A DNA stretch of 64,000 nucleotides from Chitinophagales bacterium (lineage in GTDB: Bacteria > Bacteroidota > Bacteroidia > Chitinophagales > JADJOU01). The stretch's first letter is position 1. The number at the start of each line of letters is the position of its first letter. The stretch covers positions 1 to 64,000 of the forward strand of contig JAURJQ010000017.1 in assembly GCA_030832185.1 (NCBI GenBank). The letters are read 5' to 3'. This document shows, piece after piece, positions 28,070 to 37,425 of this stretch. The notes beneath the pieces are model-generated. The model had not been told where the DNA came from. It worked only from the letters and a program-made list of their open reading frames with translations, and searched no databases. The translations under genes were made by a program, and so were the position numbers.

Positions 28070-29914
28070 TTATGATTTACGAACTAGATAATTTAAAAAT
28101 AATAAGTCATTATTTCGCAGATGTTCTGACTTTAGGGAAGACCTTGAAATATTTTTCTCGTTAACATCAATTCCATAATCTTTAATTTTTGATTTATTCG
28201 CTAGAATAAAATTAATCAAATAGTCTTGGAGACCTAATTCCATCAATTTCTGACTAACATCAAATCCTCTCTTTCGCTTATTAAATAATATTTCCCTAGG
28301 GATTTGGTCTCTGTATATATCTCTCAAAATCCATTTTCCATAGCCCTTCTTTATTTTATACAATATAGGCAATGAAATTGCAAATTCTACCAATCTATAA
28401 TCCATCATAGGTAAACGGCTTTCAATACTATGATACATCGAGTTCCTATCTTCATATCGCAAAAGAGTAGGTATACTAGATTGAAGGACATCCATTACTT
28501 GTCGATCAATTATGGTCATTGAGGCATCCCCAATCATTTCTAACTTTCGCGTAGGTCGAATACTTATATAATCTGTGATTCCATGATTACTCTGGTTAAA
28601 GTATCGGTTTCTAAAGCCCCAAAACAGACCAATTTTTTTAGATTCATAAAACAACATATTACCAAGAGAGTACAATAGATTAAAAGAATTGCTAATTTCT
28701 CCATTTTTTAATCCATTTTTTAGAGAATGAATAAAAAACTTTCTATATCCAGCAAATATTTCATCTCCACCCTGTCCTCCTAATAAAACTTTAAAATTAT
28801 TCTTCTTTACATTTTTATAGACTTGATTTTGCGCAACTATCGACAATCCGAAAAAAGGCAACTCTTGTGCTTCAAAAGTTTCTTCGAAAGCAGTAACTAT
28901 TTCATCTTTAGTTTCCTCTATTGAGATATAGTTTACCTTAATTCGATTTTGAGTGGCGAACAATTCTACTAATTCCCCTTCGGAGATAGGATTAGAAGGA
29001 TTACCAAAGGTAAAACCTTCAATATCAGGACTAATCGATTTGGCAATTTTTGCGATGATAGTAGAATCAACTCCTCCACTTAATGATACGGCCACTGGAA
29101 CATCACTTCTTAGCCTAACTTTAACCGCATCATACATTAAATATCTGCACACTTCCATCAATTGGTCATATGATTTGCCGACATTTAACGCTAGTTTTTT
29201 CTCAACTTCTATTTTTAAATCATACCATCTATTTAAAGAAAACTTCAATCCGTCATTTAAGGATATAGTTGCTATTGTTCCTGCTTCTAAATATTTTACT
29301 GATTCATAACTAGTATTATCGCCTATGCCCTCAAATATGCCATAATGATAACCCCTCGAAAGATAGTCCATATCTAATTTCACGTTATTAGAATGAACTG
29401 AGACTGAATCAATAGATGAAGAAAAAAACACACCTCCATTAGATAAAAAAGAATAAACTAAAGGCTTAACGCCAAATCGATCACGAACTAAATTAAGCTC
29501 TCCATTTTGACTATCATAAATAGCAAAGGAAAACATTCCATTAAACCTATGCAGACAAGCTGAACCCCAATAAATCCATGAATACAATAGTACTTCCGTA
29601 TCACCCTGAGTTTCGAACTGAACACCATATGATTTTAGCTCTTGACGAAGTTCTATATAATTATAAATCTCACCATTGAATACAACTAAATAGCGCTTAT
29701 CACTGCTATAAAATGGTTGATTAGACGCCGATGATAAATCAATAATAGAAAGTCTAGAGTGAGCTAATGTAATTTTATACCTTTCGTAGTCTATTGATTT
29801 ATAACTATAACTATCTGGTCCCCTTCGCGCAATACTTTTGTGCGCAAAAGAGTCTCGACTAAAATCAATTTTCGCAAAATCCTTTAACTCAATGGCCCCA
29901 GAAATACCGCACAT
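28070..29914 (-). CDS. asnB: Asparagine synthetase-like glutamine amidotransferase (glycan locus copy 1)
   Basis: 614 residues, AsnB architecture. The class II glutaminase domain starts with the nucleophile Cys2 (MCGISGAIE), then RRGPDS and the FNGEIYNY loop. The synthetase domain has the PP-loop SLSGGVDSTIIAK. Paralogues in surface-polysaccharide loci are thought to amidate uronic-acid sugars rather than aspartate, and this copy lies among glycosyltransferases. All catalytic motifs look intact. Its start codon overlaps the stop of the GT4 gene by one base. Confidence 0.9.
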   Translation of the reverse strand: MCGISGAIELKDFAKIDFSRDSFAHKSIARRGPDSYSYKSIDYERYKITLAHSRLSIIDLSSASNQPFYSSDKRYLVVFNGEIYNYIELRQELKSYGVQFETQGDTEVLLYSWIYWGSACLHRFNGMFSFAIYDSQNGELNLVRDRFGVKPLVYSFLSNGGVFFSSSIDSVSVHSNNVKLDMDYLSRGYHYGIFEGIGDNTSYESVKYLEAGTIATISLNDGLKFSLNRWYDLKIEVEKKLALNVGKSYDQLMEVCRYLMYDAVKVRLRSDVPVAVSLSGGVDSTIIAKIAKSISPDIEGFTFGNPSNPISEGELVELFATQNRIKVNYISIEETKDEIVTAFEETFEAQELPFFGLSIVAQNQVYKNVKKNNFKVLLGGQGGDEIFAGYRKFFIHSLKNGLKNGEISNSFNLLYSLGNMLFYESKKIGLFWGFRNRYFNQSNHGITDYISIRPTRKLEMIGDASMTIIDRQVMDVLQSSIPTLLRYEDRNSMYHSIESRLPMMDYRLVEFAISLPILYKIKKGYGKWILRDIYRDQIPREILFNKRKRGFDVSQKLMELGLQDYLINFILANKSKIKDYGIDVNEKNISRSSLKSEHLRNNDLLFLNYLVRKS

Positions 29915-31026
29915 TACTCTACAATTAATTTATTATATAATTTAATCAGTTTTCTCTCCTCAATATCCCAATTATACTTAGTTTTTACTAACTGATATCC
30001 ATTTTCAGCCATAGATAATCTCAACTCTTTGTTATCAATTATTGTTTTTATTGCATTCGCTATCTGATTTATATCTGTTGGATTTACGCATAGACCACAA
30101 TTATTAGCTTCAATTATTGATTTCCATAATTGAAAGTCCGATGCAATAATAGGCAATTTTGCTGCCATGTATTCGAACATTTTGACAGGCAGAGAATTAA
30201 TAAAATTATTTGCTGGCAAAAGTGTAACCATACCTATCATAGACTCACAAATAGCCTTAGACACTCCATCCCTATCCAAATGGCCTAATTCATTAACTAA
30301 TGACCATCCCTCATTAATCGATACTATTTCATTTCTGAGATTTTCGCTTTCAAACTTTCCGACTAGATTAAGTCTAACATTATCGGCTAATTCCAGTGAT
30401 TTAACTACCTCTAATACTCCACGCACCTTAGTAATTCCTCCCACATAACAAATTAATCTTTTTTTCTCACTATCGGGCAAATGATTTTCAAATTCTTCCA
30501 AAATAGGATAGTTATTAATATCAACCGAATTTACACCTATTTTTAAGAATTTATCTCTAATATCAGGAGTAGCTGAGACAATAAAATCAAAAAAACGAAA
30601 TACTGTAAATTCTAACAACCTAAATAAATAACTAAATAAAACTCTCACAATTAAATTCAAATACATTTTGTCCTTAATATCGCGGGGTATATCCTCGTGA
30701 GAGTCGAAAATAACCTTCCTACCACTAAGTTTCAATAAAATACCTATAGGAATAAGCTCCGGGTCATGTAGGTGATAAATATTAACTTTAAGATTTTGAG
30801 CAAGTCTGAATACATTAATCACCATTTTTGACATTCGTGATACTCTGCCACCTGCATTTCCACCAGCATCAAGTATTTGAACATTATCTTTAATTTCGTC
30901 TCCTTTACCATCCGCTACAACTAAGAAAATTTCATTTCCCTCTATTCTAGCTAATGATTTACACATTTTATGAAATATGCGAGTATCGTATCTAGGATGG
31001 GCGGAAGTTAAATGAGCAACTTTCAT
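29914..31026 (-). CDS. GT4 family glycosyltransferase
   Basis: 370 residues, GT-B fold. N-terminal VAHLTSAHPRYDTRIFHKMC with a conserved His, DSHEDIPRDIKDK, and the C-terminal donor-binding half ending with LPVKMFEYMAAKLPIIASDF, the E-x7-E-like motif of GT4. It would add one sugar to the lipid-linked repeat on the cytoplasmic side. A good promoter (both -33 and -7 elements) precedes it, so it may start the left part of the minus-strand glycan operon. Confidence 0.88.
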   Translation of the reverse strand: MKVAHLTSAHPRYDTRIFHKMCKSLARIEGNEIFLVVADGKGDEIKDNVQILDAGGNAGGRVSRMSKMVINVFRLAQNLKVNIYHLHDPELIPIGILLKLSGRKVIFDSHEDIPRDIKDKMYLNLIVRVLFSYLFRLLEFTVFRFFDFIVSATPDIRDKFLKIGVNSVDINNYPILEEFENHLPDSEKKRLICYVGGITKVRGVLEVVKSLELADNVRLNLVGKFESENLRNEIVSINEGWSLVNELGHLDRDGVSKAICESMIGMVTLLPANNFINSLPVKMFEYMAAKLPIIASDFQLWKSIIEANNCGLCVNPTDINQIANAIKTIIDNKELRLSMAENGYQLVKTKYNWDIEERKLIKLYNKLIVE

Positions 31027-31077
31027 AAGTTTTTTTCTATGGTGTATCTATAAATTTCATTGACAAAACGATTAAAT

Positions 31078-31110
31078 CAAATCTAATATATTAATTGATA
31101 TCTATTCAAA
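31078..31110 (-). promoter_or_regulatory. Complete Bacteroidota promoter inside the glycan locus
   Basis: On the minus strand TTTG (31107-31110) is followed after 21 nt by TAGATTTG (31078-31085), matching TTTG-N19-21-TAnnTTTG. It lies 52 nt before the GT4 start in a 127-bp gap and would drive GT4, asnB copy 1, GT2, GNAT, aminotransferase and the PglC-like gene separately from the upstream genes. Confidence 0.6.
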
Positions 31111-31153
31111 AAAATTGATATTTGAATGTTTCATAAAGCTGTCGTACTTAATC

Positions 31154-32959
31154 TCATTTTAACTTATATATTTTCTCCCATTTCGCCACATTATATAGCC
31201 TCCATTTCTGATTATTGTCAAGCTTTTCGATGTTTAAGTTTTCATTTAAAATCTCTTTTAATAGATTAGAAGCCAAAATCTCGTTTCTTAAATCCTTTTC
31301 AATATATTTCATCCATTCATTGGTAGGAGCTTCAAAGCCTTTTTTATTTTTTCTCCACACGATTGATTTTGGCAATAAGGAGTCAACAGATTGCCGCAGG
31401 ATAAACTTAGTCCAACCATTTTTGATCTTATGCCAAAAAGAAATTGATAAAGATAATTGCAACATTCTATAATCAAGAAATGGTAACCTGGCTTCAATAG
31501 AGTGTCGCATAGAATTTTTATCCTCATATCTTAATAAAGCTGGTAATTGAGTGCTATATATTTCTTGTTTTTGAAGATTGAAAAGATTGAAATAATTTAC
31601 AGAATTCATTTTCAAATGGCTCTCATCTGCTTCAGCAATATATTTACTCTTTATGAAATTCGCTTTTTTTATAAGCAAGCATTTTCTTAGTTGAAATATA
31701 GGGAAATAGAAAGTAAATCCCAACATTTTGATAAGCGAAATTTTAGAATTTCGAATACCCTTTATAAATTCTCTTATTCCATTCAAGTTTCTTTGTTCTA
31801 GGAATATAGCTGGATAATACCTTTCATATCCTAAAAGACATTCGTCGCCGCCTTGGCCATCCAAAAGTACTACACAGTTTTTTTTACGAGATTCTTGCAT
31901 AACGAAGTATTGCATATAAATTGAAAGCCCACCAAATGGCTCTTCTTGGGTGTAAATAACCTCATCTATATTTCTAATAAAATCATCTAAACTAGGTTTT
32001 ACTATTGCTAAGTCTAAACTACAATGCTCCTGAACTTGAATAGCAAATTCACTTTCGTCAGTAGATTTTTCCGTTGACATAGCATGGATTGCAAAAAATG
32101 GATTTACATTTCTTTGAGAATTTAAACTAGAGGCAATTGCTGCAATTGATGAACTATCTAGCCCTCCGCTAAGACATGTTCCTACCTTTACATCAGATCT
32201 AAGTCTTAAACTTACTGCATCATACAAAGTATCTTTAAAAAGACTTAATACTTGATCATCTTTATAACCAGAGTAATTTGTTTTCTCAATATCAAAATAC
32301 TTCTTAATTTGATAATCATTTGTATTTAAATCGTATACTAAATTATGAGATGGTGCTAATTTTGAAATACCTTCAAAAAAAGTATTATTCGTATGGTCAA
32401 TAAAACCCCATACTAAGTAATCAAGTAGAATTGTATAATTAACTTTACGAAAATTCGTAATCTCTAAAATCTGCTTTATCTCCGATCCAAAAATAAATTG
32501 GGAATTATATCTAGCATAATAAAATGGTTTAACTCCAAATCTATCTCTACTAATAAAAAGAACATTTTTTTCTTTATCTAAAATAGAAAATGACCACATA
32601 CCATTGAATCTAGAAACACAATCCTCCCCCCAGTAATCGTATGCACATAAAATTACCTCTGTATCACTATTTGTTTCGAAAGTATATTCATTTTTAATTA
32701 ATTCATTTTTAATTTCGATATAATTATAGATTTCACCATTAAATATAATAGTATATTTTTCTTTATAATGCATTGGCTGATTTCCATCTATCGACAAATC
32801 AATAATCGAAAGCCGCCTATGACCGATTCCTAAGTTTTTGTATAAATATATCTGACTAGCGTCCGGACCTCTGTGATGAATGACTTCATTCATGCGTGAT
32901 ATTTCAGTCTCTGAGGCAGGATTCTTATTCAAATTTATTATACCTGAAATTCCACACAT
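31154..32959 (-). CDS. asnB: Asparagine synthetase-like glutamine amidotransferase (glycan locus copy 2)
   Basis: 601 residues with the same architecture as the copy 3 kb away: Cys2 (MCGISGIINL), HHRGPDAS, FNGEIYNY and the synthetase PP-loop CLSGGLDSSSIAAI. The two proteins are clearly paralogous but diverged well beyond a recent duplication, suggesting different acceptors. This one lies 3 bp from the polymerase gene. It may amidate a sugar carboxylate made through the UDP-HexNAc dehydrogenase in this locus. Role inferred from context. Confidence 0.9.
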   Translation of the reverse strand: MCGISGIINLNKNPASETEISRMNEVIHHRGPDASQIYLYKNLGIGHRRLSIIDLSIDGNQPMHYKEKYTIIFNGEIYNYIEIKNELIKNEYTFETNSDTEVILCAYDYWGEDCVSRFNGMWSFSILDKEKNVLFISRDRFGVKPFYYARYNSQFIFGSEIKQILEITNFRKVNYTILLDYLVWGFIDHTNNTFFEGISKLAPSHNLVYDLNTNDYQIKKYFDIEKTNYSGYKDDQVLSLFKDTLYDAVSLRLRSDVKVGTCLSGGLDSSSIAAIASSLNSQRNVNPFFAIHAMSTEKSTDESEFAIQVQEHCSLDLAIVKPSLDDFIRNIDEVIYTQEEPFGGLSIYMQYFVMQESRKKNCVVLLDGQGGDECLLGYERYYPAIFLEQRNLNGIREFIKGIRNSKISLIKMLGFTFYFPIFQLRKCLLIKKANFIKSKYIAEADESHLKMNSVNYFNLFNLQKQEIYSTQLPALLRYEDKNSMRHSIEARLPFLDYRMLQLSLSISFWHKIKNGWTKFILRQSVDSLLPKSIVWRKNKKGFEAPTNEWMKYIEKDLRNEILASNLLKEILNENLNIEKLDNNQKWRLYNVAKWEKIYKLK

Positions 32960-32962
32960 AAT

Positions 32963-34366
32963 TTAAATCTTAGTTTTTGAAAAAAATTTGCTTAAAAATA
33001 ATAAGAAAACGTATGTGGCAATAAAAGGAAGAATATAAAATAAAGACATATTATCAAATTCACCTTTAGGATATATGGCAAAGAAGTAAACCAATATCTG
33101 TGAGTATATCATTAAATACCATATATTATTAAATCTATTTAATAGATTATATGTATAGGCCATAAGAACACCAAAAAAAAACATTCCCAAAATTACCCCA
33201 AAAAGTCCAAAATTAAGATACATCTCACCAATACCAGTAGGAGGAATACTTCCTCCGCCAAGTAATGCACTATACCACCTATTTTTTATGACAAAACTTG
33301 TTTGATAGTCTACTGGTCTAATTGTCGAAGGTAATACGTTATACAACCATGTAAAATAGGATTTACCCATGTAAAATCCAATATCAGACTCCCAACTATC
33401 TATAATTTTCATGAGTACGGGGATATTCGGAATATTGCCCTTTTCTATCAAAAATTTAAACAAACTCTCTATCTTAAAAAATTCTGTCATTTGATCAAAA
33501 AATGATTTATTTACCATATTATTAAAAGCTAAGCTGCTTAGCGCCCGCAAGAAATACATAAATATACCTAAGCCAATGAGACTCATCAATCCCCAAATGT
33601 ATAAAAAATGCTTTTTTCTTAATTTTTGGTAATGGTAGAAATATTGAATGACAAATACAGATAAAGCAAAATTTATTGTATGCAACAATCTACCCATCGA
33701 AAACTTTATAATAATAATCGATAAAAGGACAGAATAAAAGCGAAAGGTAAATTTATTTCTTTTTAAGCACAGATACAAATAAAGATAGACAGCAATAAAC
33801 CCTAAATTATACATAATTGTGGTTCCAGATGACTCAAATTCATAGGTACGAATAGAAACATTGCTTAAATAATTAAAAACATTTCCTCCAGCAAAAATCC
33901 AAACATTATAGAAAAAATTTGCATAACATAATACTAGAAATAGTACAATACCAATTTTAAAAGAAAAGTCTGAAATATTTGATTCTGGTTTTATATGAAT
34001 TTTAATTTTTTTTCTGAAAATAAAATATCCCAAATTCGTCATTATTAATCCAATAAGGCAGAGATAGGTTGCTTTTATAAAAAGCAAATCAATGTCCTGA
34101 CTAAATGAGGTCAGTGTGATATATTCACTCTTATAAAATCCTACATTAAAGTAATAAACTATGGCTATAAACGAACCTATTGTGAAAAAATTGAAAAGTA
34201 CAATAGGTTCAAAAAAAACTAAATTTCTATTTAATACAAAACCCCCTAAAATTGAAAGACCATATAAAACTATTCCACCTAATAAAATAGTATTATCGTC
34301 TAACCCCCCGATCAAAAGAAAAAGCAGAGACGATAATACAACTAATAGATAAGAAAGAATCTTCAT
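32963..34366 (-). CDS. Wzy-type oligosaccharide repeat-unit polymerase
   Basis: 467 residues with about 12-14 hydrophobic helices and the architecture of the O-antigen polymerase family: helices from the very N-terminus (LSYLLVVLSSLLFLLIGGL), a longer periplasmic section around 270-370 containing SWESDIGFYMGKSYFTWLYN and GGGSIPPTGIGEMYLNFG. The last motif resembles the conserved loop of this family. It would join undecaprenyl-linked repeat units in the periplasm. Base composition is especially AT-rich, as is usual for polymerase genes. It overlaps the next upstream gene by 4 bp. Confidence 0.75.
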   Translation of the reverse strand: MKILSYLLVVLSSLLFLLIGGLDDNTILLGGIVLYGLSILGGFVLNRNLVFFEPIVLFNFFTIGSFIAIVYYFNVGFYKSEYITLTSFSQDIDLLFIKATYLCLIGLIMTNLGYFIFRKKIKIHIKPESNISDFSFKIGIVLFLVLCYANFFYNVWIFAGGNVFNYLSNVSIRTYEFESSGTTIMYNLGFIAVYLYLYLCLKRNKFTFRFYSVLLSIIIIKFSMGRLLHTINFALSVFVIQYFYHYQKLRKKHFLYIWGLMSLIGLGIFMYFLRALSSLAFNNMVNKSFFDQMTEFFKIESLFKFLIEKGNIPNIPVLMKIIDSWESDIGFYMGKSYFTWLYNVLPSTIRPVDYQTSFVIKNRWYSALLGGGSIPPTGIGEMYLNFGLFGVILGMFFFGVLMAYTYNLLNRFNNIWYLMIYSQILVYFFAIYPKGEFDNMSLFYILPFIATYVFLLFLSKFFSKTKI

Positions 34367-35052
34367 TTTAAACTATAATTTAGTTTTATCGAATTAGCTA
34401 AATAATTTTCTTCGAAGAAAAAATTTAATTCAGCGGAGAGCTTGCTTATAATATTAGTGTCATATTCAGGCTTAAAACCCTTCTCAATTAATTTTACACA
34501 TGCAGCTTTTCCAGTAAGTATTTCAATTGTATGAAGAATTTCTGGCACTGAATAGTAATTTAAATTTGTTATGTTAATGATTTGGTTTTGAAAAATTTGT
34601 TTATCTATAATATGCGTAATAAATCTAAATAGTTCTTGAATGCCGATTAAATTCTTATAAGCATTTACCCATAGGTCGAACTCGATACTATTTAAGACGT
34701 TCGATATAAATAGATTAACTAATGAATGATTATTCTGAGAGGCACCTATAATTTGTGGAATCCTGAAAATATAATGTTTGGGATAATTTTCCTTAAGGTA
34801 GTTTTCCATAGCTAACTTATGAAAATAATAAGGTTTGTTTATTTTTTCGGCATAAATCACATCACAGCTGCTGAAATAAACAATTGTTGAATTCTGATAA
34901 GGTAAAAAAGACTTTAAAAGGCCCATTTCTCTATCAAAAGAGTCCTCAGATGTAGTATTGGAATTTGAAACTCCTGATGCAAAAATCAATACATCCTTTT
35001 GTAATTCATATTTCTTAAATACTTTAGCAAGCATTCCACTACCTATCACCAT
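34363..35052 (-). CDS. Small NAD(P)-dependent sugar epimerase/reductase-like SDR
   Basis: 229 residues, shorter than typical extended SDRs (about 300). It opens straight into a Rossmann glycine motif (MVIGSGMLAKVF). TIVYFSSCDVIY gives the catalytic-serine strand, and PYYFHKLAMENYL carries the Y-x3-K pair. YIFRIPQIIGA and INITNLNYYSVPEIL fit a sugar-nucleotide epimerase or RmlD-like reductase. The substrate domain seems reduced. The reaction is unknown; it probably tailors a nucleotide sugar of this locus. It overlaps the GT56 gene by 14 bp. Confidence 0.7.
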   Translation of the reverse strand: MVIGSGMLAKVFKKYELQKDVLIFASGVSNSNTTSEDSFDREMGLLKSFLPYQNSTIVYFSSCDVIYAEKINKPYYFHKLAMENYLKENYPKHYIFRIPQIIGASQNNHSLVNLFISNVLNSIEFDLWVNAYKNLIGIQELFRFITHIIDKQIFQNQIINITNLNYYSVPEILHTIEILTGKAACVKLIEKGFKPEYDTNIISKLSAELNFFFEENYLANSIKLNYSLK

Positions 35053-36109
35053 AAAATAAACTTTTCCAATTTTTCAATATTGTCGACGCATCTAAGTCTT
35101 TAAGCATTTTCTGCTTATTAGATTCTGCCTCACTCTCAGATAAGTAAATAAAGTCTGAAAATGAAGAATTTTGAATCTCGTCAGTATCAAAAATATGTAC
35201 TCCCATTTCTCTGTAATAATTATAAGGCGTAGTAATAGATTGGATGTATACTTTTTTATAAATACACAAAAGCAAATTAATATTACCTAAACCCTGCTGA
35301 TGATAATGATTAAATACGCAAATATCTATATTTTTTAGAAAATCAAAGTACTCATCTTTGGACATATAGTCGTCTATAAATGTAATTTTATCTTTAAACA
35401 GACTTCTCCCTTTTGATTTAACTTCATTAATATACTGTAATCCACCACCATATGATAATATAACATATATGTGTATGTCTGAGTTTGAAAATTTTGAAAG
35501 TATTTCAAAGATTTCTAAGTGATTATTATTTGGGTCAGCTGAATTACCAGCTAATATTTTAGTAAATTTCCCACTAGGTTTTATTGGCTCAAATTTTTGA
35601 ACAAAATTTAAGTCAATAGTTCCTGGGTACCAGGACTTTACATATTGTGCTGAGTGGTTATAAACTTTTTTACTTACTATAAAATCACCAAAAATATAGG
35701 AAGAAATATATCTTAGTCTTCGAATAAATACTTTTCGAATAGATTCAATAAATCTGTAATGTATACTATCATTGCATATTTTGTAGAAATAAAGATCGCC
35801 TCCCCAGATAACCCAAATAATTTTATCAAATGCTTTATGGTAACAAAACAGTATAAACAACATCAACTTAATATTATTAAGCTGATGAATAACTATTCTA
35901 CTGGAATTTTTTATTTTTTTATATCCTAATATAAGATCTAAAGCAGATTTTGACAACTGACAATTAGACTGATTTATGTAGAATTCATTAAAACTACTTT
36001 CCTTTCCTCCGTAAATTACAAAAAAATGACCTCTTGGGTCAAAATTATTATTAATAAACTCGATAAAATTACGAGTATAGATTGAGTCTGAAATAAAATG
36101 TATTATCAT
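35039..36109 (-). CDS. GT56 (WecF-like) 4-acetamido-4,6-dideoxyhexose transferase
   Basis: 356 residues similar in pattern to WecF, the TDP-Fuc4NAc:lipid II transferase of enterobacterial common antigen. Matching features: IIWVIWGGDLYFY, ILAGNSADPNNNHLEIF, then ITFIDDYMSKDEYFDFLKNIDICVF and HQQGLGNINLLLCIYKKVYI. It would add a 4-acetamido-4,6-dideoxy sugar to a polyprenyl-linked acceptor. That fits a locus with a 4,6-dehydratase, an aminotransferase and an acetyltransferase. Sugar identity is inference. Confidence 0.75.
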   Translation of the reverse strand: MIIHFISDSIYTRNFIEFINNNFDPRGHFFVIYGGKESSFNEFYINQSNCQLSKSALDLILGYKKIKNSSRIVIHQLNNIKLMLFILFCYHKAFDKIIWVIWGGDLYFYKICNDSIHYRFIESIRKVFIRRLRYISSYIFGDFIVSKKVYNHSAQYVKSWYPGTIDLNFVQKFEPIKPSGKFTKILAGNSADPNNNHLEIFEILSKFSNSDIHIYVILSYGGGLQYINEVKSKGRSLFKDKITFIDDYMSKDEYFDFLKNIDICVFNHYHQQGLGNINLLLCIYKKVYIQSITTPYNYYREMGVHIFDTDEIQNSSFSDFIYLSESEAESNKQKMLKDLDASTILKNWKSLFYGDR

Positions 36110-36201
36110 AGTTCGTCTGCGTATAATTTAAATTTCATTAAGTTTATTAGCAATAGTCGACATGCAGAAAGACTTTGATAGTATTTTAATTAAATTATGT
36201 A

Positions 36202-37425
36202 CTAATTAGTTAATAGCGCTCGATACCAGATTAAGACTAAAATAAGCAATAAGCTAGACATAATCATATAAATCAGTAGAACATGAGTTATAGCCAATCC
36301 TAAAAATCCTGCACCGATTGCAAATGGAAGAATTTTAATTAATGAATATATAATTTCAATTTTAAGTGCTGTCTTTTGTTGATTAAAAATAATTGGGATA
36401 TTTGCAAATGAGGATACGATAAAATTTAGAATTATCCATAAAGAAAGTATACAAATAAATTTCCCTGAAACTGCCCATTGATTGCCAAAAAAGAAACTAA
36501 AAATAGATTCAGCAAATAGTAAACAAGGGAAAAGTAAAATTGAAAACAAAATAAGTTTTTTCAATACATTATAAAATTTTAAACTTAAGGCTTCTTTATT
36601 ATTTATATTTTCAGAAAACTCTTGACTAATTACATTATAGATAGCAGCAGAAATCAATGCCAATGGAGCTTGTATATATTTAAGACCAAAGGTAAAACTA
36701 CCTAAGACCGATTGATCATAATAAATCGGAATTAAGAGAATTGGAATACTAGTGGATAGAGTATTTAAAAATGTATGCGGAAGGGTATACTTGGGGAAAT
36801 CTATATATCGTAACAATGTCAACCGAATCCGTAATGAACTAATTTTTGAAAATACCTTTTTAATTGTCTTATATTCATTTATCCAAACAAACAGAAATGA
36901 AACTAAATAACTCAAAATAAATCCATAAATTAAATTATATGATTTGAAAGTTTTAATATAGCCCAGCAAATTATATCCAGATTCGATACTTGATTTAGTT
37001 ATTCTTTGATAAGACATTTTTTTATATTGCTTTTCTCTATTATAAAATCTATCATAAATATTTACCATAGATAAAAGAAAGACAGCAAAAGGTAATGTAA
37101 GAAATATTAACTCATAATGAAAGATAAAATAACCAAGTATAGTAATTGCTAAAATTAAGCTTGATGCAAATACACTTAATAATATTGAAGTTAGCAAAAG
37201 TTGATCGGCTATTTTAGTATTAGAGGGGAGAATAATTGCCATCTCATATTTTAATGTTACAATTATTGAAAGCAACCCCACTAAACTTATAAAAAATGAA
37301 TAGAAGCCAAAATCAGCAGGACTATATAGTCTAGATATTATTGGTGCTACTATAAATGGTATGATTTGAGAGATAGTGCTCCCAGAAAATAAGGCTATAA
37401 AATTTCTGCTAAATTCAGTTTTCAT
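36202..37425 (-). CDS. Wzx-type oligosaccharide flippase
   Basis: 407 residues with about 12 helices, MOP/PST superfamily. N-terminal SRNFIALFSGSTISQIIPFIVAPIIS and YSPADFGFYSFFISLVGLLS are typical of Wzx proteins. It moves the completed lipid-linked repeat unit across the inner membrane. It overlaps the O-antigen ligase-like gene by 4 bp. With the polymerase and Wzz-like gene, this marks a Wzx/Wzy pathway rather than an ABC-export pathway. Confidence 0.85.
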   Translation of the reverse strand: MKTEFSRNFIALFSGSTISQIIPFIVAPIISRLYSPADFGFYSFFISLVGLLSIIVTLKYEMAIILPSNTKIADQLLLTSILLSVFASSLILAITILGYFIFHYELIFLTLPFAVFLLSMVNIYDRFYNREKQYKKMSYQRITKSSIESGYNLLGYIKTFKSYNLIYGFILSYLVSFLFVWINEYKTIKKVFSKISSLRIRLTLLRYIDFPKYTLPHTFLNTLSTSIPILLIPIYYDQSVLGSFTFGLKYIQAPLALISAAIYNVISQEFSENINNKEALSLKFYNVLKKLILFSILLFPCLLFAESIFSFFFGNQWAVSGKFICILSLWIILNFIVSSFANIPIIFNQQKTALKIEIIYSLIKILPFAIGAGFLGLAITHVLLIYMIMSSLLLILVLIWYRALLTN

